Source: Planctomycetota bacterium (GTDB taxonomy: Bacteria > Planctomycetota > UBA8108). Taken from it: a stretch of 10,369 nt of DNA. The position numbers were made by a program, and so were the translations under genes. The stretch lies in the NCBI GenBank assembly GCA_022451445.1, contig JAKUSY010000070.1, positions 1-10,369 on the forward strand, given 5' to 3'. The notes beneath the pieces were generated by a model. That model did not search any database. It worked only from the letters and a program-made list of their open reading frames with translations, and was not told the DNA's origin. Below are positions 1-8,200 of the stretch, piece after piece. The first letter of the stretch is position 1, and every line of letters starts with the position of its first letter.

Positions 1-815
1 GCGGCTCGATGGGTGACTGGCCGCTCCTGGAGGATGCGCAGCGCCAGCAGGGCGTTAGGCAACTCACCGGGGCCGGCGTTCCGGTGATCGTCGGGACCGG
101 GGCGCAGAATACGGCAAGCGCGGTTGCCCACGCGGCGCATGCCCAGGAGGTCGGAGCCGGGGGGCTGATGGTCATCCCGCGGCTCCTCTCGCGCGGCACC
201 TCGCCGGCGGCGCAGCGAAACCACTTCGCCGCTATTCTCTCGGCCGCGCCGAACCTGCCCGCGGTGATCTACAACAGCCCCTACTACGGCTTTGAGACGA
301 AGGCGGAGCTCTTCTTCGAGCTGCGTTCGGCGCATCCCAACCTCGTCGGCTTCAAGGAGTTCGGCGGCGCGGACGCGCTGACCTACGCCGCCGAGCACAT
401 CACCAGCATCGACGACAACGTGCTCCTGATGGTCGGCGTCGATACGCAGGTCTTCCACGGCTACGTAAACTGTGGAGCTGTCGGCGCTATTACCGGCATC
501 GGCAATTGCCTCCCCACCGAGGTCCTGCATCTGCTGGCACTCTGCGCCCTGGGCGCCGACGGAGATGCGGAGGCGAGGACCTTCGCCGCCGAGCTCGACA
601 GCGCCCTCGAGATCCTGTCGGCCTACGACGAGGGACCCGACCTCGTTCTCTACTACAAGTACATCCTGGCCCTGCTGGGCGAGTCGGACTTCGAGCTCAA
701 CTTTAACGAGGACGATTCCCTCGACGACAGCCAGAAGCAGGGAGCGGAGAGTGAGCTGAAGCGCTTCCAGGCCTGGTGGGGTTCCTGGCCGGGGAAGTCC
801 TACGGGAAGAGCTGA
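1..815 (+). CDS. DapA/NanA-family class I aldolase or deaminase (5'-partial); possibly 1-pyrroline-4-hydroxy-2-carboxylate deaminase
   Basis: The reading frame is open to the left edge. The ATG at 9 lies inside the conserved GSMGDWPLL segment (the GTTGE-type phosphate/carboxylate-binding loop of DapA), so it is not the true start and roughly 40-45 N-terminal residues are missing. The visible part is a (beta/alpha)8 barrel of the DHDPS/N-acetylneuraminate lyase family. Numbering from that ATG, the conserved tyrosine is Y88 in the YNSPYYG motif and the Schiff-base lysine is K116 in GFKEFGG. The GVDTQVFHG and GAVGAITGIGN stretches match the end of the barrel. The overall wording (GDWPLL, VIYNSPYYGFET, FKEFGG, DEGPDLVLYYK) recalls the subgroup with the hydroxyproline-pathway deaminase rather than true lysine-pathway DHDPS; this is from memory. 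The protein is cytoplasmic, with no signal visible. The GH16-like gene follows after 66 bases on the same strand, so co-transcription is possible. Family is secure; substrate is uncertain. Confidence 0.88.
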   Translation, partial: GSMGDWPLLEDAQRQQGVRQLTGAGVPVIVGTGAQNTASAVAHAAHAQEVGAGGLMVIPRLLSRGTSPAAQRNHFAAILSAAPNLPAVIYNSPYYGFETKAELFFELRSAHPNLVGFKEFGGADALTYAAEHITSIDDNVLLMVGVDTQVFHGYVNCGAVGAITGIGNCLPTEVLHLLALCALGADGDAEARTFAAELDSALEILSAYDEGPDLVLYYKYILALLGESDFELNFNEDDSLDDSQKQGAESELKRFQAWWGSWPGKSYGKS

Positions 816-881
816 GTCGCCGATGCGATGCGCGGTAATCAAGCCTGAAGTACTCCTGGAGCTCCGCGAGGGACGGCTTGC

Positions 882-1988
882 ATGAACAAAACGGCAGCTG
901 GAGTTTCCCTGGTCCTGCTGATGGGCGCTTCCCTGGCTACCCGGGCCTCGTTGGCGGGGGAATCAAAGAAGCTCGGGCCCCTCCCCCCGAAGGCAAAGCT
1001 CTCTCTCGATGAGGACTGGTCGTCCGGGAAGATCCAGCCGAAGCGCTGGTACGGCCTGCGGAAGAAGTGGGGAGAAAATAATTTCGGCGTAGTTCCCGAG
1101 AACCTCAACATCGTTCGGGATACCGTCGACGGAAAACGCCGGTGGGTGCTGAGGTGCGAGGCCCATGGCGATGAGTACACCGGCCCGGTCACAGGGCAAT
1201 GGCGAATGAAGAAGAGGGTTGGCGCAGTGCTCGTATCGAAGCAGCATTTCGCCTCGGGCCGCTTCGAGGTCGTCATGAAGATCGGGTCAGAAGACAATCC
1301 CCGGCCGAAGGGTCTCGTGCCGGCGATCTGGACCTACGGCTACCGGGCCGTGAAGGTGCCTGGAAACCTGGCCGGCAATTTCACCAGCATCCAGCCGCTC
1401 TACAATCCCAACCTTCAGCGCTGGGGGAAGGGACAGGCCTTCTACTGGTCCGAGATCGATTTCCCGGAATACGGCAAGGCTGGAAAGTTCGAGCGGCCGA
1501 TGTACAACACCTGGGTCCACTCGAGGCACCAGTCGCTCACCTTCGATGCGCACGGAGCCGCCGACGGGCGCTACCACACCTACACGACCGAGTGGCGTAC
1601 CGGCCTGGTACCGATCAAGGGCGTGAAGGACAGCCAGGTAGCGAAGGCGAAGGGCTTCTATTGGGTCCGTGACAAGACGGTCAGCTTCGAGCTCTATCTG
1701 GGCAACCCGCTGAGGAAGCTCGGCCGTGACCGCTACGCGGTCTGCAGCGGGCTCTCCGCCAGGCACTGGATCGACGGTCGCTTCATCGGCGATAACAGGA
1801 CCTTCGTTCCCGCCATGAGCGGGCAATTGAACCTCGGCGCCTGGCTGCCGAAATGGGCCGGCCCGGCGCCCTGGAAGACCGCCGCCGTCCATTTCGCCCG
1901 TGTCCGGATCTGGCAATATGGCGACCCCGGGGATGTGTTCGGCGTCCTCACCGAGGATATCACGAACAACTTCGGCAAGGACGGATAG
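882..1988 (+). CDS. Secreted glycoside hydrolase, GH16-like
   Basis: A 368-residue exported protein. Residues 1-25 form a Sec-type signal peptide (K3 then a hydrophobic stretch, likely cleavage near ASLA-G). The start is supported by GAGGGA at 868-873, eight bases upstream. The mature part looks like a beta-jelly-roll glycosidase of family GH16: LSLDEDWSSGKIQPKRWYG resembles the usual opening strand, QHFASGRFEVVMKIG (residues 121-135) the 'G.fE.r.k' strand, and SEIDFPEYG contains E191, D193 and E196 in the ExDxxE (beta-bulge) arrangement, where the first Glu would be the nucleophile and the last the acid/base. The C-terminal segment GQLNLGAWLPKWAGP, followed by VHFARVRIWQYG, matches the family's last strands. 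GH16 enzymes cut beta-1,3/1,4-glucans, agarose, carrageenan or porphyran; nothing here fixes the substrate. The rest of the protein is divergent, so it could belong to an unassigned GH16 subfamily. It may be co-transcribed with the aldolase gene. Confidence 0.75.
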   Translation: MNKTAAGVSLVLLMGASLATRASLAGESKKLGPLPPKAKLSLDEDWSSGKIQPKRWYGLRKKWGENNFGVVPENLNIVRDTVDGKRRWVLRCEAHGDEYTGPVTGQWRMKKRVGAVLVSKQHFASGRFEVVMKIGSEDNPRPKGLVPAIWTYGYRAVKVPGNLAGNFTSIQPLYNPNLQRWGKGQAFYWSEIDFPEYGKAGKFERPMYNTWVHSRHQSLTFDAHGAADGRYHTYTTEWRTGLVPIKGVKDSQVAKAKGFYWVRDKTVSFELYLGNPLRKLGRDRYAVCSGLSARHWIDGRFIGDNRTFVPAMSGQLNLGAWLPKWAGPAPWKTAAVHFARVRIWQYGDPGDVFGVLTEDITNNFGKDG

Positions 1989-2020
1989 CCCCTCGGTGTT
2001 GAGTGGAGGTGGCGTCCGGT

Positions 2021-2050
2021 TTGACTTGAATGCGATCCTTGGGTGATAAT
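2021..2050 (+). promoter_or_regulatory. Sigma-70-type promoter for the VOC gene
   Basis: TTGACT at 2021-2026 and GATAAT at 2045-2050 are separated by 18 bases. Each hexamer matches the consensus at five of six positions. The expected start of transcription is about 2057, which leaves a leader of some 54 bases before the VOC start at 2111. It lies in the 122-base gap after the GH16-like gene, so the VOC gene is probably its own unit. No biochemical evidence is available from sequence. Confidence 0.6.
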
Positions 2051-2110
2051 AGGTCTTCTGATTTTCTTTAAGCGCACGTTATCCAGGACACTTCTTGCAG
2101 GGAGGAAGAC

Positions 2111-2551
2111 ATGGTTGAGCCGGTTCCCGATGGTTACCACACGGTTACTCCATACCTGGCTGTGCGGGGCGCGGGGGAGCTGCTTGCTTTCCTGAAGCGG
2201 GCCTTTGATGCCGAGGCGGTGGAGTGCATCGAGATGGATGGAGCCGTTCATCATGCCGAGGTCCGGCTGGGAGACTCGATGGTGATGCTGGGGGAATGCC
2301 CGGAGGACGCAGAGGCGCATCCAACGAGCCTGTACCTCTACGTCGACGACGCGGATGCCTGGTTCCAGCGCGCCGTCGAGGCAGGCGCCGAGGTGATCAT
2401 GGAACCTGCGGACCAGTTCTACGGTGACCGCCATGGCGCGGTGAAGGACCCGTGCGGCAACTCCTGGTACATAGCTACCCACATCGAGGACGTCTCACCC
2501 GAGGAGATCGCCAGGCGCAGAGCCGCCATGAGCGAAGAAGACGATGGCTGA
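2111..2551 (+). CDS. VOC-superfamily protein, PhnB/glyoxalase-like
   Basis: A 146-residue cytoplasmic protein of the vicinal oxygen chelate fold (glyoxalase/bleomycin-resistance/dioxygenase superfamily), PhnB-like type. Visible marks are TVTPYLAVRGAGELLAFLKRAF (residues 11-32, the first beta-alpha unit), HHAEVRLGDSMVML (47-60), LYLYVDDADAWFQRAVEAGAE (75-94, the second module's beta-alpha unit), then YGDRHGAVKDPCGNSWYIATHIEDVS (104-129), the characteristic end. H48 and E50 are possible metal ligands, but PhnB-like members often have no proven activity. The start is supported by GGAGGAAG a few bases upstream and by the promoter at 2021-2050. The charged tail (EEIARRRAAMSEEDDG) is usual for this subgroup. 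The gene converges on the tri-heme dehydrogenase gene, with 26 bases between stops and no clear hairpin there. Substrate unknown. Confidence 0.88.
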   Translation: MVEPVPDGYHTVTPYLAVRGAGELLAFLKRAFDAEAVECIEMDGAVHHAEVRLGDSMVMLGECPEDAEAHPTSLYLYVDDADAWFQRAVEAGAEVIMEPADQFYGDRHGAVKDPCGNSWYIATHIEDVSPEEIARRRAAMSEEDDG

Positions 2552-2577
2552 TCGCCTCGGGAAAAGCTCGAAGGTTA

Positions 2578-5208
2578 TCAGCGGGGTGTCTTTTCAGTAG
2601 AGCCCGCGCCCGGCCTGGCGCTCGCGAGCAGATAGCTGAGCAGTTCGAGGACATCTTCCTTCTTGAGCGTGTCGAGAAGACCGATGGGCATGGTCGAGTT
2701 CTTCGAGGGCCTGCGCTCGAGGATGTTGGAGGCTTTGATCCGGACAGGGCCGGAGAAGAAGTCGCTGGTTCTTAATTCACGTCCGGAATCGTCCTCTCTC
2801 TCGACGCGGCCTTCGACGACTCGGCCTTTCTTCGTTACGACCAGGGTGGCTGAGAAGCCCTCGGAGATCTCCCTGGAGGGTTCGACGATCGACTGGATGA
2901 GCTGTTCCCGAGATCTCGATGCGAGTACTTTTCCAAGGTTTGGCCCGACTCCGCCGCCTTCCTTTCCGATGCGATGGCATTGTTCGCAGCCGAGCTCCCT
3001 GTAGAGCGCCTTGCCCTTGTCCTGGGGTCCGGAGGGAGCCAGTTTTCCGGCCGCCTCCAGCAGGTCGCCGGTTTTCCAGGTTTTGACGAATTTCCTTTTC
3101 GGCTCGAGCGATTCGATCCAGTCGTGAAAGAGCCGGGTGGCCGCCTCATCGACTTTTTGAGTTACCAGGGGCGGCATCTGTCCACGTCCGCGGCGCGAGA
3201 TGCGCTGGTAGAGGATGGAACGTTCCGGGGCGCCGGGGGCGATGAGCAGGGCGTTGGGGATGCCGAAGGTGTCGTGCCTGGGATGAGCGGAGACCAGCAT
3301 CATCTTTTCGAGGCCCTGGCCTGAGTTGAGCCGGATGGTCGAGTTGCCGCCGCCGGCCTCGATGTGGCACGGAGCGCAGTTGGTGTCGAGGTAGGAGCGG
3401 ACCCTCGCCTCGAGGGGTTGCTTCTTGTCGTAGGGGTTTGCCAGGCGGCCGGGGTCCTGGTCTTTGTAGCCGGAGAGTACTCCCAGATTTTTCAGGGTTT
3501 CAAGCTGCGGGGCAGGGCCCGCTTCGTAGGCGTGGTCGCGGTTGAGCTGGTTGGCGGTGAGGCCGAGCAGGAAATTGTCCGCGCGGCTGTGGCACGACAT
3601 GCACTCGGCACGACCCGGGATTCGCCAGGGCTGTTTTTTTCCATCTGCCTCGACCTCGATGTCGAGGCCCTTCTTTTCTACAAGTTCCGCCTCGGTCTGC
3701 TCTTTGTTCCACAGGTAGGAATAGCCTGCCCATTCGCTGTTTTGACGGGTCATCAGGCGAGTTTCAATCCTGCGGTCTCCGATAGACAGCGTCTGGATGA
3801 TGACCGCCTTTTCAGACAGGTTCCAGCCCCGGTCTCCTCCGAAGGGCAGGGTCATATCACCCGGCAGGGCAAGGTGCCGCTCGGCCGTGGCTCCATCGAC
3901 CCAGCCCGGTGAATTCACTGAGTAGGGGACGACTCCGCTGGCGACCTTGTAATCAGCGACAGAGGTGAATATGCCTGTTCCTGAGAGCTTACGGGGGAAC
4001 TCGGGCGTTTTTTCCGCCGGCGGCGCGGGGATGATCCGGTAGAGACCGCTGCCATGGTCGATGACCAGCAACTCCTCTCCTGGGGTTACCGCGAAGCCCA
4101 CTATCTTCAGCGAGGTGTCGGTGATCTCTTCATGCCAGGTGAGCTTCTGGCCATCATGGCGCGCCGCCCAGATCTTGCCGGTGGTGTAATCTCCGTAGAC
4201 GTAGGCGCCGTCGAGCTTCGGGAGCTTCTTGCCGTAGTAGACTACGCCGCCGGTGAGGGAGCGGGCCTCGCGGTGGTGGTGCTCGATGATCGGCGGCACG
4301 AAGGGCGCCGGGCCCAGCTTCCGATTCAGGTAGAAGGGATGGTTCCCCTCGTAGACGCTCCAGCCGTAATTGTCGCCTCGGCGGAGGAGGTTTACGGATT
4401 CCCAGAGGTCCTGGCCGTTGCTGCCGACCCAGATCCGGCCAGTCTTCGGATCCATCGACATCCTCCAGGGATTCCTGAGCCCGAAAGCCCAGCATTCCCC
4501 ACGGGCGTTTTCCACGGAGACGAATGGATTGTCCGCCGGTATCGAGTAGGGGAGCTCTTTGCCGGGATGGTCTACATCGATACGCAGGACGGCGCCGTTG
4601 AGGTTGGAGATGTCCTGGGCGGCGAGGTTGACGTCCGAGTCACTGGTGCCGTCGCCGGTGGTGACGTAGAGCATTCCATCGAGGCCGAAGAGGAGGTCTC
4701 CTCCATCGTGTCCCGAGGATGGCCACTCGATGATGGTCTCTCCCAAGGCGGGCTCGATGACCTGTTTGCCAGCCGGATCCAGGGTGAGGCGCGAGATTCG
4801 ATTGATGCGGTTCGGATTGCCGGTGGGGCCGTTGCTGAAGACAAAGAGTTGCCTGTTTTCGCGGAACTTCGGATGGAAGGTGACGCTGTAGAGGAGCCGG
4901 CCGGAGAGCTCGTAAAGCATCTCAGTTTTCTCGACGGCGGGATCATCCTCGATCCGGAGGATCCTCGACGGCCTGTTCTTCTCCCCTCCCTGGGCGATGA
5001 CGAGCAGCCTGTTCGTCCCCGGTTCTCCCAGCGCGTAGAGCGGAGATTTCCAGTCGATCTTCGTATAGGTTTTCTCGACCGTGAACGGCAGCGGCGGATC
5101 GGGGGATCCGACGACCTTTGATGTTTCCCATCGTACTCGCTGGGCCTGCAGGGCTGTTGCGAACAGGCTCAGCAGGATGAGAAGGACGAACGGGGGAGAG
5201 CGTTTCAT
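2578..5208 (-). CDS. Secreted PQQ-type sugar dehydrogenase fused to a diheme SO2930-like module and a Pirellula/Verrucomicrobium-type heme domain
   Basis: An 876-residue exported protein in three parts. Residues 1-22 are a signal peptide (cleavage ALQA-QR). Residues about 45-395 form a six-bladed propeller of the soluble glucose dehydrogenase/HHIP type: GHDGGDLLFGLDGMLYV with H167 as likely catalytic base, GLRNPWRMSMDP (243-254), SNGQDLWESVN (263-273) and DNYGW (279-283). Residues about 405-700 match, from memory, the SO2930/HNE_0200 diheme family (GVVPYSVNSPGWVDGA, ETRLMTR, then CMSCH at 536-540 and CAPCH at 611-615; M678 in GQMPP is a likely axial ligand). Residues about 728-862 are the TIGR02603 heme domain, with CEQCH at 741-745, VEPSREISEGF and NSTMPIGLL (M840 a likely axial ligand). 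The role would be oxidation of a sugar or alcohol outside the cytoplasm with electron transfer through the hemes. Its ATG overlaps the upstream gene's stop (ATGA) and has no clear Shine-Dalgarno, so translation is probably coupled. PQQ synthesis and cytochrome maturation genes are not in the window. Confidence 0.88.
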   Translation of the reverse strand: MKRSPPFVLLILLSLFATALQAQRVRWETSKVVGSPDPPLPFTVEKTYTKIDWKSPLYALGEPGTNRLLVIAQGGEKNRPSRILRIEDDPAVEKTEMLYELSGRLLYSVTFHPKFRENRQLFVFSNGPTGNPNRINRISRLTLDPAGKQVIEPALGETIIEWPSSGHDGGDLLFGLDGMLYVTTGDGTSDSDVNLAAQDISNLNGAVLRIDVDHPGKELPYSIPADNPFVSVENARGECWAFGLRNPWRMSMDPKTGRIWVGSNGQDLWESVNLLRRGDNYGWSVYEGNHPFYLNRKLGPAPFVPPIIEHHHREARSLTGGVVYYGKKLPKLDGAYVYGDYTTGKIWAARHDGQKLTWHEEITDTSLKIVGFAVTPGEELLVIDHGSGLYRIIPAPPAEKTPEFPRKLSGTGIFTSVADYKVASGVVPYSVNSPGWVDGATAERHLALPGDMTLPFGGDRGWNLSEKAVIIQTLSIGDRRIETRLMTRQNSEWAGYSYLWNKEQTEAELVEKKGLDIEVEADGKKQPWRIPGRAECMSCHSRADNFLLGLTANQLNRDHAYEAGPAPQLETLKNLGVLSGYKDQDPGRLANPYDKKQPLEARVRSYLDTNCAPCHIEAGGGNSTIRLNSGQGLEKMMLVSAHPRHDTFGIPNALLIAPGAPERSILYQRISRRGRGQMPPLVTQKVDEAATRLFHDWIESLEPKRKFVKTWKTGDLLEAAGKLAPSGPQDKGKALYRELGCEQCHRIGKEGGGVGPNLGKVLASRSREQLIQSIVEPSREISEGFSATLVVTKKGRVVEGRVEREDDSGRELRTSDFFSGPVRIKASNILERRPSKNSTMPIGLLDTLKKEDVLELLSYLLASARPGAGSTEKTPR
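5205..5208 (-). promoter_or_regulatory. ATGA start/stop overlap coupling two genes
   Basis: On the minus strand the tetranucleotide ATGA contains the start codon of the tri-heme dehydrogenase (5208-5206) and the stop codon TGA of the glycosidase-like fusion gene (5207-5205). The bases just upstream contain no recognisable Shine-Dalgarno, which points to translation by re-initiation and so to fixed co-expression of the two proteins. Confidence 0.85.
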
Positions 5209-8200
5209 TGTTCAGACCACGGGCGCATGGGCGGGGGGAACGGAGGTTCCTTCCAGCTCCAGCCAGGCTGGTATTGGCGCTCGAGGTAGGGGGTCTTGAC
5301 GAGCCGCTGGCCCTCCTTGCGCGAGATGAGAAGCGCATCGAGAGCGCCGCTGGTGAGCAGGGTCCTCTCGGCGGTCCAGGCGGGTTTGCCGGTGAGGATC
5401 ATCTCCTCGATTCCATTCAATAGCCAGGTGAAATGCATCCCGGGCCGCCCCTCCTGCGTCCAGAAGAGAGAGGACTGGGTCGAGTCGTCAGCGTAGCGCC
5501 AGGCTCCGGACCATTCAGCGGCCGCGCCGTTGAGCTCGAGTAGGTTGACCCGCAGGCCGTCGACATACTCCAGCCGGAAGAGCAGGGGGGCGGGAACCCG
5601 CTCTGCGAGCTTGTCCCTCGGTGCCTGCTTCATGATCAGGCGCTCCCAGGCCTGGTCAAAGAGCTCGACATCAAAGAGCTTCTTTTCGAAGGCCTCCCAG
5701 ACCGCCTTGCCGGTGAGCATCTGGACCGCCCGGATTCCGGTCTCGCCGCCTCTGCGCTGCTCGGCGAGAGCCTGGCAGAACTCGAGCGCGTGGAAGCCGT
5801 AGGCGTCGGTGCTCCCGTAGGTGATGGCGACGATCTCCTTCAGCTTCGCTCCTCGCCGGACGTCGGCGGCCGGACGCCGCCAGGTGGTCGGCAGGGATGA
5901 GCCGGCCATGATGGGGATCTTCAACTCCGCGGCCGAGTCGTAGAGGTGGAGGGCGTCCTTCCAATTGTCCGAGAGGTGCTTGTCGACGAAGACGGGAACG
6001 ACGCGTTCACTGGTTCGAAAGACAGCCACCGTTTCGTCCCAGAAGCGGCGCTTGGGGTATTGCACGTTGCCGGTCGGCGAGCGTGGGTACTTGCCGTGCT
6101 CACCGATGAGGAGGACGCCGTCGACGGCGAGCTTGCCGGTCCCGAGAGTCAGGGCATCCTCGATCGTGGGGCTGAGGCGGAAACCATGTGTTTTGGCGAG
6201 GGACCGACTGGTGTCCGTTCCAGGCACCTGGTCGGTATAGAGCGAGACCAGCTCGAGAGGAGAGGTCCTGCCATTGCCGTCGAGCGTGTAGGTCTGCAGC
6301 AGGCGGCTGACGATGATGTCGGCATGGGAGTTGTGGCGGTACTCGGTGACGATGGCGGCGATCTTTGGTCGGAGCTTCGGTGGGCCTTTCTTCTGCAGAC
6401 GGATTCTCGCGACGCCATATGCACTGAAAGAGGGAATACGGATGCTTAAGCTCCCGCTGGATATTTTGTGTTGGAGGGCAACGGGCTTGTCGGCTTCGGG
6501 CGTGAGGAACTCCACCCGGCTGACCGTGAATCCTCCAGGGAGCCGGACCTTCGCGCCGAATTCCTTCACGGCGATGGGCTTCTCATCCTTGATGGTGCCG
6601 CCCGGGTTGCCGCCATCACCCCGCTCGGTCCTGTTGTAGTTGACGAAGTGGACCGTGAGTTCATCTAGCAGGGCCGGGCGGCTGGCGGAAACTCGAACCG
6701 TAGCGGGGGCATCGAAGCGGCTGCGTTCCCGCGGCAGCGCCTTCGTGAGAGTCTCCGGGGAAACGGATTTGTCGTTCGGATCGACGATCAGCGAGTACTT
6801 CTTGCGGGCCTCAGCGGACGCCATGTCATCGGGCAGGATGTCGAAGAGCACGTGTTCATCGAGGAGCTTGCGGCCGAGCTTCCTGAAACGATCGCGCGGA
6901 GCGAGGTTTCCTGCGTGAACGGCGCCGCGGGGAAAGAGCAGCAGGGCCTCGGCGTGCGAGGTATTGTCGCGATAGAGATTGTCATATTGATGCAGGAAGC
7001 CGTAGTAGGAGGTGATGACCTTGCGCGCCTCGGGATCCTTCAGCCTGGTATAGAAGCCCATCGAGGCGCCGCCGTTGGCGGCCAGCTCGGCGATGGACAC
7101 CCGGGTGCGTACGCTCTCGTATTTTCCAAGCGTGTAGGTCTTGTCGCCCGAGGCGCCGCGGATATACCGTGCCTGCAGGGTTCCCTCGCCGAGGAAGCCG
7201 TCCTTCAGCCGGGTGAAATTCGCCGAGCCACCAAGGCTGTACCAGAGGTAGTCCTCATCACTTGACCAGAGCTCGCCCGGCAGCATGCACTTCTCGTCTC
7301 CGTCAATCTGGGAAAAGTCCCCGATATGGTTCCATTGGGCCAGCAGCAGGTCGGGCTTCAGGCCGCGGCCGAACCTGACGAAGACCTCGTCGAAGGCCTG
7401 TTTGTTGCTGACCTGGGAGAAGCGCAGCGCCTCGCGCTGGAGGAGGGTCGAGGATTTAGGAGAATGCCAGGCGCCGATCTCGTCAAACGTGTGCTTGCCC
7501 AGGTCGGCTATCCCGAAGAGCTTCGAGAGATCCTCTTTCCCGTAACGGCCCGAGAGGTGGCTCTTGAAGCCTGAGACGCAGTGGGAGCAATGGCAGTCGT
7601 GGCGGTAGTAGTAGTTGATGACGAAACCGTCGACGCCGCGGCGGATGGCGAAACGTACCCAGGCCTTGAGGACGGCTCGCCAATGAGGGTTTCTAAGGCA
7701 GCCCCAGTATTCCTTCATGCCGCCGATGCTGTAGCCCTTGTTCGAGATCAGGCTTCCATCGCGGTTTCGCTCGAGCAGGTCGGTGGGGTCTTTTACAGGT
7801 TTTGGCCCCAGCTCGGCTTCATCCCATTGGTCATTGTAGAACTTGAAGAAGCCCCGGGGACCCTCGGGGGTCTCGGGGTCTCCGACGAGAAACATGACGT
7901 TGAAGTGGCCGATGGGCTTGATGCCGAGCTTATGAATTCCGCGGTTCAGGTTCTCGAGCCATTGCGAGCATTCACGGTGGCCCTCGACCGGGAAGTGCGC
8001 CGGGTAGCCCTTTCCGTGCGGAGTGGCCGCGAGGCTCCAGAAGTGGGCGCCCCAGAAGCCGACCTGGGCGACCTCGGTTTTTACCTCGCCGAGATGCTTG
8101 AGGTAGTCCTCGGCGCTGTAGTCGGCCCAGTGGGCGGTCAGGCGGGTGAAGGAGAAGGGCGCCGGGCGCTCCTGCCCCTGGACGAAATCACCGCCGGCCT

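Noticed and set aside
9..11. ATG at base 9 as a true start of the DapA-family gene
   Set aside because: It lies inside the conserved GSMGDW loop and the frame is open to the window edge, so the real start is outside.
1287..1916. A 209-codon minus-strand frame opposite the GH16-like gene
   Set aside because: It is a shadow of the plus-strand gene, which has a signal peptide, a ribosome binding site and an active-site motif.
1989..2010. Possible hairpin (CCTC ... GAGG) after the GH16-like gene as a terminator
   Set aside because: The stem is only four base pairs with a loop of about ten bases and no following T run.
2552..2577. Bidirectional terminator between the converging VOC and dehydrogenase genes
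   Set aside because: The 26 bases contain no stable inverted repeat and no T run; any terminator must lie within the coding ends or act by another mechanism.
4054..5121. A 355-codon plus-strand open frame opposite the propeller domain of the dehydrogenase
   Set aside because: No domain or motif is visible, and it mirrors the codon structure of a well-supported minus-strand gene.
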